Origin: CAYVOX01 sp964453035
Lineage (GTDB): Bacteria > Chloroflexota > Anaerolineae > Anaerolineales > Anaerolineaceae
Length of the DNA stretch: 12,712 nt
Assembly: GCA_964453035.1 (NCBI GenBank)
Contig: CAYVOX010000097.1
Location: forward strand, 1 to 12,712
Direction: 5' to 3'
Below the pieces are notes generated by a model. It made no database searches, was not told where the DNA came from, and saw nothing but the letters and a program-made list of their open reading frames with translations. Below, piece after piece: positions 6,541 to 12,712 of the stretch. The position numbers and the translations under genes are program-made. Positions within the stretch are counted from its first letter, which is position 1. Each line of letters opens with the position of its first letter.

Positions 6541-7976
6541 TGGCTCCCTCTTTGCGCTCTTTACTCTGGGTCAGCTTCATTGCCATCACCATCGTCTCGC
6601 TGGTAGTGGTGGCGGCTGGCCTGGTGCTGGCGCTCCAGGATAACCCCATCCTCTACCGCCAGCTCATCTTGCGCCTTAACACCGCTGAAGCCGCTATCAT
6701 CCAGCGCATTGAAGACTCGCCAAAAATTCTGGAACGCCTCCCGGAGCGCGTCATCCAGAAAGAAGCCGAAGCCCGTCAACTGCGCGTGGCTGTGTTAGAT
6801 AAAAACGCCGTGGTGTTACTGGATGTAGGCGTGGGCACCAGCGAACCGCTGCCGGTCTTTTCAACCCCCATCCAGACCACCGAAAGTGAATCGGCTCAGG
6901 CGCTGCTCTTTACTGACGGCAAAGGCAAGAACTGGTTATATACCATGCGAGCCTTTGATGAAAACCGCTACCTGTTGGTAGCCATCCCCAGGCCCACCAC
7001 GCCCCTGCGCACCATCTTCCGCGATGAAGTGCTCAGCCCCTTCTTGCAGGCTGCCGGGGTTGCCGTCCTGCTGGCATTTATCATCAGCCTGGTGCTCAGC
7101 CTGTGGATTTCCAGACCGCTTCACCGCATGGCGCAATCTGCCCGCGCCATGGCAAACGGGCAGTACCAGCCCATCCCCATTGCCGGCCCGCGCGAAGTGC
7201 AGCAGCTTGGTGAGGCGTTCAACGAAATGGCCCACCGCGTACAGGCCAGCCAGCAATCTCAGCGCGACTTCATCGCCAACGTCTCCCATGAGCTTAAAAC
7301 CCCTATCACCTCCATCCAGGGTTTCTCTCAGGCCATCCTGGATGGAACTGCGCAATCCCCGCAAGCCTTGCAGCAATCGGCAAGCGTCATCAACAGCGAG
7401 GCTAACCGCATGCACCGCCTGGTGATGGACTTGCTCGTCCTGGCCCGGTTGGATGCAGGCACCGCTGACCTGCAGCGCATGCAGGTGGATATGGGCGGGC
7501 TGCTCAAAGGCGTGCTTGAAAAATTCAGCCTTCAGGCTCAAAATGCGAATGTCAAGCTGACGCTCCAGACTGGCGACCTGCCCGTCATCATCGGCGACGG
7601 TGATCGGCTGGCGCAGGTGTTCACTAATCTGGTAGATAATGCCCTCAAGTACACCCCGTCAGGCGGCAGCGTGGCGATTCACGCCGGCGTTGACCAGTCC
7701 TCCATGCTGGTCTCCGTCTCAGATAGCGGTCCGGGTATTCCACCGGAAGACCGGCAGCGCATCTTTGAACGCTTCTACCAGGTGGATAAATCCAGGCGCG
7801 GCGGAGCCGGGCGCGGCGTCGGCTTAGGCTTAGCCATCGCCAGCCAGATTATCCAGGCTCACCAGGGGCAAATCTGGGTGGCAAGCCAGGTGGGCAGCGG
7901 CAGCATCTTCTACGTGCGCCTGCCTCTGCCGCCGCGCGAAGACGCTGTCCATCCCCTTCACCAGAGCAGGCCGTAA
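6540..7976 (+). CDS. Membrane sensor histidine kinase
   Basis: Two-component sensor kinase, partner of the preceding response regulator. The 478-residue protein has an N-terminal membrane helix (about 8-33), an extracytoplasmic region of about 130 residues, a second helix (about 168-190) and a HAMP linker (about 191-243). The HisKA domain carries NVSHELKTP with phospho-acceptor H250. The ATPase domain shows the N box NLVDNALKY (about 363-371), DSGPGIP (396-402), FERFYQVD (409-416) and GVGLGLAIA (426-434). The sensor region resembles no domain I can name; its size would suit a PAS- or Cache-like fold. ATG 6540 overlaps the regulator stop as TGATG. An in-frame GTG at 6537 would add one residue. 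The signal sensed cannot be read from the sequence; its location in a surface-polymer gene cluster hints at an envelope signal. Confidence 0.95.
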   Translation: MAPSLRSLLWVSFIAITIVSLVVVAAGLVLALQDNPILYRQLILRLNTAEAAIIQRIEDSPKILERLPERVIQKEAEARQLRVAVLDKNAVVLLDVGVGTSEPLPVFSTPIQTTESESAQALLFTDGKGKNWLYTMRAFDENRYLLVAIPRPTTPLRTIFRDEVLSPFLQAAGVAVLLAFIISLVLSLWISRPLHRMAQSARAMANGQYQPIPIAGPREVQQLGEAFNEMAHRVQASQQSQRDFIANVSHELKTPITSIQGFSQAILDGTAQSPQALQQSASVINSEANRMHRLVMDLLVLARLDAGTADLQRMQVDMGGLLKGVLEKFSLQAQNANVKLTLQTGDLPVIIGDGDRLAQVFTNLVDNALKYTPSGGSVAIHAGVDQSSMLVSVSDSGPGIPPEDRQRIFERFYQVDKSRRGGAGRGVGLGLAIASQIIQAHQGQIWVASQVGSGSIFYVRLPLPPREDAVHPLHQSRP

Positions 7977-7980
7977 TCTC

Positions 7981-8964
7981 ATGGATACCGTTTCCATCAT
8001 CATCCCGTGCTACAATGAAGAAAAGACCATCGGCTTATTGTTAAGCGCCCTACTCCAACAGACGTATCCCTGCCAGGACCTGGAGGTGGTGATTGCCGAT
8101 GGTCTCTCCACCGACCAGACCCGCGCCGCCATCCTCGCCTTCCAGAGTGAGCACCCTCAGATGGTGGTAAAATTGGTCGACAACCCCAGGCGCAACATCC
8201 CGGCAGCGCTCAACATCGCGCTGGAAGCCTCCACTGGAAAGTGGATTATTCGCCTGGATGCGCACTCTACCCCCGCCCCGGATTATGTTGAGCGCTGCGT
8301 GGCTGCCCTGCAGCGCGGTGATGGGGATGTGGTTGGAGGCGTCTGGCAGATTGAGCCGGGCGCGCCCGGCTGGATAGCGCGGTCAATTGCCCATGCTGCC
8401 GCCCACCCCTTTGGGGTTGGCGATGCGCTTTACCGCTTCACCACTCGCGCGGCAGCCGTGGATACCGTCCCATTTGGGGCTTTCAACCGCGCATTGTTTG
8501 AGCGCGTCGGCAAGTTCGATGAGAGCCTGCTGACCAACGAAGATTACGAATTGAATACCCGCGTCCGGCAGCAAGGCGGGCGCATCTGGCTGGATCCGGC
8601 TATCCGCTCGCGCTATTTTGCCCGCTCCAGCCTGCAGGCACTGGCCCGGCAGTACTTCCGTTACGGCTACTGGAAGCAGCGCATGCTCAGGCGATACCCC
8701 GCAACCCTTCGCTGGCGCCAGGCTCTGCCGCCCCTCTTTGTGCTGGCGTTGGCCGCGCTGCTGGTGCTCGCGCCGTTCTGGAACGTGGCGCAGATTTTGC
8801 TGCTCATACAGGTGGGGCTTTACCTGCTGGCGCTGCTGGCAGGCGCGCTGCCGATAGCCCTGAAGCAAAAGGATTTACGCCTACTTGCCGGTATTCCTCT
8901 GGCCATTAGCACCATGCACCTCTCCTGGGGAAGCGGCTTTTGGGTGAGTTTATTAAATAGATGA
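7981..8964 (+). CDS. Family 2 glycosyltransferase, ExoA-like, with C-terminal membrane helices
   Basis: Probable inner-leaflet glycosyltransferase that adds a sugar from a nucleotide donor to a lipid-linked glycan. The 327 residues begin with the GT-A fold entry VSIIIPCYNEE (4-14), then the donor-binding IADGLSTDQT (38-47). The metal-site motif reads RLDAHS (91-96), giving DAH in place of a plain DxD. Next come GAFNRALFERVGKFDESL (166-183), the acidic NEDYELNTR (186-194), and ARQYFRYGYWK (222-232). This pattern matches succinoglycan biosynthesis ExoA-type enzymes. Three hydrophobic segments follow (about 252-270, 273-295, 302-320), anchoring it to the membrane. The ATG lies four bases after the kinase stop with no strong Shine-Dalgarno. 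The end overlaps the dehydratase gene as ATGA. Donor and acceptor sugars cannot be predicted. ExoA homology suggests an exopolysaccharide or other surface glycan. Confidence 0.9.
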   Translation: MDTVSIIIPCYNEEKTIGLLLSALLQQTYPCQDLEVVIADGLSTDQTRAAILAFQSEHPQMVVKLVDNPRRNIPAALNIALEASTGKWIIRLDAHSTPAPDYVERCVAALQRGDGDVVGGVWQIEPGAPGWIARSIAHAAAHPFGVGDALYRFTTRAAAVDTVPFGAFNRALFERVGKFDESLLTNEDYELNTRVRQQGGRIWLDPAIRSRYFARSSLQALARQYFRYGYWKQRMLRRYPATLRWRQALPPLFVLALAALLVLAPFWNVAQILLLIQVGLYLLALLAGALPIALKQKDLRLLAGIPLAISTMHLSWGSGFWVSLLNR

Positions 8965-10850
8965 AAATTAGACCGAAAATTCGCAACCGTTACTTGCTGC
9001 TCATTGACCTTGTGCTGACCGCTGCATCTGTGCTGGGGGCATACAGCCTGCGCCTTGAATTTGGCGCGCAGCTTGCCATTTATTTGCCTTCCGCCTACTG
9101 GATGCTCGGCGCATCCCTTTTGATTAAGCCGTTGGTGTACTATTTCTTTGGCCTCTACCGGCGCATGTGGGCCTATGCCAGCGTGCAGGAGCTGAAAGTG
9201 ATTATCGCCGCGGTTACCACCGCATCGGTGCCGGTGGCGATGGTGATTTTCACAGCCTCATCCAACGGCGCCTTCGAAGGCTTCCCGCGCTCGATTCCTT
9301 TCATCGATTGGGTTCTTTCGCTGGTAATGATTGGCGGCTCGCGCCTGGTGGTGCGGGTCTTTTCCGAGAGCCAGAAAACAACCCCCGGCGGCGGTGGATT
9401 CAAGCGCCATGTACTCATCATCGGCGCCGGTGACGCAGGCGCACTGGTGGTACGCGAACTGCAAAAGAACCCGCAGCTTAACCTTCTGCCGATTGGCTTT
9501 CTGGATGATGACCCCGCCAAGCAAGGGCAGCAGCTCTACGGCATCCGCGTGGTTGGAAAACTGCCCGACCTGGCGCATATCCTTGATACCACCCACGTCA
9601 ATGAAGTGATTATCGCCATTCCTACCGCCGCAGGCCGCGTGGTGCGCATGGTATCGGATGTTTGCCGCCTCAAGGGCGTGCCCTTCCGCACCATGCCCGG
9701 CATTTACGAACTGCTCGGCGGCAAGGTGAGCGTCAGCCGCCTGCGCGAGGTGGATATCACCGACCTGCTCAGGCGCGACCCGGCCCGCATCCTCGATCAG
9801 CAGGTCGGCGAGACCATCAGCGGTCACAGTGTGCTGGTCACGGGCGGCGGCGGTTCCATCGGGCGCGAGTTGTGCCGCCAGATTGCCCGCTGGGGACCTT
9901 CCGAGCTTATTTTGCTGGGCCACGGGGAGAACTCTATCTTTGAAGCGCTGATGGAACTCTCCGAATCCTTCCCATCGCTGCGCGTCTTCCCGGTCATTGC
10001 GGATGTGCGCGACAGAAACCGCATCAGCGCCGTCATCCGCCAGTATCACCCCCAGGTGATCTTCCACGCCGCCGCGCACAAACACGTCCCCCTGATGGAA
10101 ATGAACGTTGAGGATGCAGTCACCAATAACATTATGGGAACGCGCAACGTGGTCAACGCTGCGCTTGAAAATGACGTTGAGCGGCTGGTGATGATTTCTA
10201 CGGATAAAGCCATCCGCCCGCGCAACGTGATGGGCGCCACCAAACGCATAGCCGAAATGCTGGTTCTGGATGCAGCCAACCGCTCGGGGCGGTCTTTTTC
10301 GGTGGTGCGATTTGGCAACGTGCTCGGTTCACGAGGCAGCGTCGTTCCGCGCTTTAAGCGGCAAATTGCCCTCGGCGGTCCGATCACCATCACCCACCCG
10401 GATATGAAACGCTACTTCATGACCATCCCCGAGGCGGTGATCCTGGTGCTGCAGGCTTCCAGCATGGGAAGCGGTGGAGATACCTTTGTGCTCAACATGG
10501 GCCAGCAGGTGCGCATCCTCGACCTGGCCGAGGACTTGATTCGCCTCTCTGGCCTGGAGCCGTATAAGGATGTTGATATTGTCTATACCGGCATCCGCCC
10601 TGGCGAAAAGCTGAGCGAAGACCTGTGGGAAGAAGGCACCCCCTACCAACCCACCGAGCACCCTGAGATCTTCCGCCTGGAAGCCCGCGATGAGCTCAGC
10701 GGCGAGAATCTGTGCCGCTTTGTGGATGAAGTCATCCGCCTGGCTCGGGAAGGTGAAACCAAGACCATCCTGCGCATGCTCGATGAACTCATCCCCGGCG
10801 CTGATATCCGCGCTAACCCCCCGCCTGAAATCACCGCCATAGAACAATGA
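8961..10850 (+). CDS. Membrane-anchored nucleotide-sugar 4,6-dehydratase (WbpM/CapD/PglF type)
   Basis: Probable UDP-N-acetylglucosamine 4,6-dehydratase producing UDP-4-keto-6-deoxy sugars, precursors of surface glycans. The 629-residue length matches the large members. About four hydrophobic segments occupy residues 10-135. A first Rossmann domain follows with IIGAGDAGALV (153-163) and GFLDDDP (179-185). The catalytic SDR domain starts with VTGGGGSIG (293-301), then HAAAHKHVPLME (369-380). STDKAIRPRNVMGATK (413-428) carries M424 where classical SDR enzymes have Tyr, with K428. The Ser-Met-Lys triad is that described for WbpM-type dehydratases. VVRFGNVLGSRGSVVP (448-463) and RPGEKLSEDLW (546-556) are also family hallmarks. 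The gene overlaps the glycosyltransferase gene by four bases (ATGA), and its end overlaps the next gene in the same way. Substrate identity is inferred from family; a 4-epimerase activity is the main alternative. Confidence 0.93.
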   Translation: MKIRPKIRNRYLLLIDLVLTAASVLGAYSLRLEFGAQLAIYLPSAYWMLGASLLIKPLVYYFFGLYRRMWAYASVQELKVIIAAVTTASVPVAMVIFTASSNGAFEGFPRSIPFIDWVLSLVMIGGSRLVVRVFSESQKTTPGGGGFKRHVLIIGAGDAGALVVRELQKNPQLNLLPIGFLDDDPAKQGQQLYGIRVVGKLPDLAHILDTTHVNEVIIAIPTAAGRVVRMVSDVCRLKGVPFRTMPGIYELLGGKVSVSRLREVDITDLLRRDPARILDQQVGETISGHSVLVTGGGGSIGRELCRQIARWGPSELILLGHGENSIFEALMELSESFPSLRVFPVIADVRDRNRISAVIRQYHPQVIFHAAAHKHVPLMEMNVEDAVTNNIMGTRNVVNAALENDVERLVMISTDKAIRPRNVMGATKRIAEMLVLDAANRSGRSFSVVRFGNVLGSRGSVVPRFKRQIALGGPITITHPDMKRYFMTIPEAVILVLQASSMGSGGDTFVLNMGQQVRILDLAEDLIRLSGLEPYKDVDIVYTGIRPGEKLSEDLWEEGTPYQPTEHPEIFRLEARDELSGENLCRFVDEVIRLAREGETKTILRMLDELIPGADIRANPPPEITAIEQ

Positions 10851-11848
10851 CCCTGCTAAACCATGCCGAATGGGAACAATTCACCGCTGCTCACCCCGGA
10901 GCGCATCTGCTGCAAACCGGCGCCTGGGGAGCGTTAAAATCCGGGTTTGGCTGGTCTGCGCTGCGCCTCCAGGCCGGAGACTGCGGCGCGCAGGTTCTCT
11001 TTCGCCGTTTGCCCCTCGGTTTGACGGTAGCTTACCTTCCCAAAGGCCCGCTGGGTTCAACGGAGGGTTGGCCCGCCCTGTGGCTCGAGCTCGATGAGGT
11101 CTGCAGGCAGCAGCATGCCGTCTTTTTGCTGGTGGAGCCGGATGCCTGCGAGCCGCCAGACCCGCTGCTGGTGCAGACCATGGCTGACTTTGGCACCCCC
11201 GCCGACCCCATCCAGCCCCGGCGAACCCTGCTGATAGACCTGCGCGGCTCTGAAAGCGATTGGCTGGCCCGCATGTCCAAAAAGACGCGCCATTGTTTCA
11301 ATTATGCTCATCAAAACGGCATCCAGGCAGTGTACTCCGAGGATATTGAGGCATTTATTCAGCTTATGCAACAAACCGGGCAGCGCGCCCAGTTTGGCGT
11401 TCACAGTGCAGATTACTACCGCAGCGCATTCCAGTTATTTTCCGCCTCAGGCCGCTGTGCGTTGCTGCTGGCGCAGCGCGATGGGAAAAACCTGGCAGGA
11501 CTGCTCATCTTCCGTCAAGGCGAGCGCGCATATTACCTCTACGGTGCTTCCAGCGGCGAAGACCGCCAGTTTAACCCCACCTACCTCATCCAGCTCGAAT
11601 CGATGCGCTGGGCAGCCTCCCACGGCTGCACGCAGTATGACCTGTGGGGTGTGCCGGATGCCGACCTCGACACGCTTGAATCCAGCTTCACAGAACGCAG
11701 CGACGGCCTTTGGGGCGTTTACGGCTACAAGCGCAAGTTCGGCGGCGAGCTCATCCGCACAGCAGGCGCGTGGCGGCGGGTTTACAACCCGGTTCTGTTT
11801 AGGCTTTATTGTTGGTGGTCCGCGCGCCGCGGCAGAGAGGCTGGTTAG
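10847..11848 (+). CDS. FemAB-type aminoacyltransferase (peptidoglycan bridge family), first copy
   Basis: Member of the FemA/FemB/FemX superfamily with two GNAT-like folds, which transfers an amino acid from aminoacyl-tRNA to a peptidoglycan precursor in characterised cases. The 333 residues include HLLQTGAWGALKSGFGW (20-36), a family opening, YLPKGPLG (63-70) before the first fold's acidic strand, RRTLLIDLRG (125-134), a basic KKTRHCFNYAHQNG segment (145-158), and late conserved AYYLYGASSG (228-237), PTYLIQLESMRWA (244-256) and DLWGVPD (265-271). ELIRTAGAW and a helix-rich tail close it. No signal peptide is seen. The segment after KTR differs from the usual YNIRLA-type form, which the next gene keeps. 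ATG 10847 overlaps the dehydratase stop as ATGA. Its target here could be a peptidoglycan side chain or an amino-acid substituent on another polymer; the context does not decide. Confidence 0.87.
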   Translation: MTLLNHAEWEQFTAAHPGAHLLQTGAWGALKSGFGWSALRLQAGDCGAQVLFRRLPLGLTVAYLPKGPLGSTEGWPALWLELDEVCRQQHAVFLLVEPDACEPPDPLLVQTMADFGTPADPIQPRRTLLIDLRGSESDWLARMSKKTRHCFNYAHQNGIQAVYSEDIEAFIQLMQQTGQRAQFGVHSADYYRSAFQLFSASGRCALLLAQRDGKNLAGLLIFRQGERAYYLYGASSGEDRQFNPTYLIQLESMRWAASHGCTQYDLWGVPDADLDTLESSFTERSDGLWGVYGYKRKFGGELIRTAGAWRRVYNPVLFRLYCWWSARRGREAG

Positions 11849-11850
11849 CT

Positions 11851-12712
11851 GTGCTCACCACCCCGGAGCTGGACTGGAACGAGCGCATCGCGCAGTTGCC
11901 CAATCCTCACCTGCTGCAGACCCGGCAGTGGGCTCAGGTCAAACAAGCCTTCGGCTGGCAGGCGTTTTACCGCTGGATTGAGCCGCAAGGGTTGCCGCCC
12001 GCCTCAGCCCTGGTGCTGCAGAGGACCGTCTCGCCGATCAAACTGCGGGTGCTTTACGTTCCGCGCGGCCCGCTGCTGGATTGGAGCAACCCGGCACTGC
12101 GCACAGCCGCCTTCAGCCACCTGGAGCGCCTGGCCTACGCGCAAAAGGCGATTTTCATTAAGATGGACGCCGAAGTGGAACTGGGCCGCGGCATCCCCGG
12201 CAGCCCCTCCGAGCAGCCTGACCCAGTCGGTGCCGCCGTGCAAGCTGAGCTGGCGCAGCGCGGATGGCGCTACTCCGGCGAGCAAATTCAGTTCCGAAAC
12301 AGCGTCTGGGTAGACCTGACCGGCACCGAAGACGACTGGTTGGCCCGCATGAAGCCTAAAACCCGCTACAACATCCGCCTGGCCAGCAAGAAAGGCGTCA
12401 GCATCCGCGCGGGTAACGCAGCTGATCTGCCAATGCTCTACCGCATGTACGCCGAAACCTCCGTGCGCGATGGCTTTGTGATTCGCTCTCAGGATTACTA
12501 CGAAACCGCCTGGGGGACCTTTCTGCGCGACGGCATGGCCGAACCTCTGATTGCCGAAGTGGAAGGCGAGCCTGTGGCGGGATTGATGCTGTTTTTCTTT
12601 GCGGGCAAAGCCTGGTATTTACATGGCATGTCGCGCGAGGCGCACCGCGAAAAGATGCCCAACTACCTGCTGCAGTGGGAAGCGATGCGCCGCGCCAGGG
12701 CACACAATTGCA
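11851..12712 (+). CDS. FemAB-type aminoacyltransferase, second copy, 3' end beyond the window
   Basis: Second FemAB-superfamily protein, open for 287 codons from a GTG at 11851 to the window edge with no stop. It begins two bases after the first copy ends. The N-terminus repeats the opening of its neighbour, HLLQTRQWAQVKQAFGW (20-36), then YVPRGPLL (69-76), FRNSVWVDLTG (148-158), the canonical MKPKTRYNIRLASKKGV (167-183), EPLIAEVEGEPVAGLM (231-246) and AWYLHGMS (254-261). The first and second copies are related but clearly divergent, so the pair is an old duplication or two family branches rather than a recent repeat. The GTG start is supported by GAGAGG ten bases upstream, somewhat far, and by the N-terminal alignment with the neighbour. 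No better ATG is nearby. By analogy with staphylococcal FemA and FemB, the two could add successive residues, but this is inference. Confidence 0.87.
   Translation, partial: MLTTPELDWNERIAQLPNPHLLQTRQWAQVKQAFGWQAFYRWIEPQGLPPASALVLQRTVSPIKLRVLYVPRGPLLDWSNPALRTAAFSHLERLAYAQKAIFIKMDAEVELGRGIPGSPSEQPDPVGAAVQAELAQRGWRYSGEQIQFRNSVWVDLTGTEDDWLARMKPKTRYNIRLASKKGVSIRAGNAADLPMLYRMYAETSVRDGFVIRSQDYYETAWGTFLRDGMAEPLIAEVEGEPVAGLMLFFFAGKAWYLHGMSREAHREKMPNYLLQWEAMRRARAHNC

Noticed and set aside
9258..10085. Minus-strand ORF of 275 codons inside the dehydratase gene
   Set aside because: The plus-strand frame carries all the family motifs, so this is an open reverse frame caused by GC-rich codon use.
11304..11981. 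Plus-strand ORF of 225 codons overlapping the junction of the two FemAB genes
   Set aside because: It is a frame shadow of the two FemAB genes, which have conserved motifs and in-phase starts and stops on both sides of the junction.
10847..12712. The two FemAB genes as one gene split by a frameshift
   Set aside because: Each copy has its own N-terminal HLLQ...FGW opening and a full central region, so they are two complete paralogues rather than halves.

Overview
The window looks like chromosomal DNA of a moderately GC-rich bacterium, most likely a member of the Chloroflexota (Anaerolineae-like). This assignment is an inference from gene content and protein character: an RF1 with a GGQNVQK-type loop, cydAB, and tandem FemAB-type proteins next to an ExoA-like glycosyltransferase. 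No rRNA or other phylogenetic marker is present. I see no tRNA or rRNA gene, CRISPR array, insertion sequence or phage gene. Genes fill nearly the whole window, and no gene-free stretch exceeds 300 bases. The two gaps, 2544-2807 and 5212-5454, hold promoters and a probable terminator.

Left block (1-2543, minus strand): prfA (release factor 1), prmC (the methyltransferase that modifies release-factor GGQ glutamine) and a Sua5/YrdC threonylcarbamoyl-AMP synthase that runs off the left edge. The three genes overlap head to tail by 20 and 11 bases, so they form a translation-quality operon. It reads from an extended -10 promoter near 2601-2609.

Middle block (2703-5365, plus strand): divergently transcribed from prfA, cydA and cydB encode the two main subunits of cytochrome bd quinol oxidase. 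Their promoter has a perfect TATAAT. A hairpin and T-tract between cydB and the next gene probably end this unit.

Right block (5401-12712, plus strand): ridA, an OmpR-family response regulator, a membrane histidine kinase, an ExoA-like GT2 glycosyltransferase, a membrane-anchored WbpM/CapD-type nucleotide-sugar dehydratase, and two FemAB-type aminoacyltransferases, the second cut by the right edge. Spacing between consecutive genes runs from 4-base overlaps to 9-base gaps, so one polycistronic unit is likely. The four downstream genes point to cell-surface glycan or peptidoglycan modification. The two-component pair lies in the same unit and may sense envelope or extracellular conditions.

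Most genes belong to well-known families. I did not find a clearly new system. The most interesting points are the two-component system embedded in a surface-polymer operon, the diverged tandem FemAB pair, and the NLPY active-site motif in PrmC.
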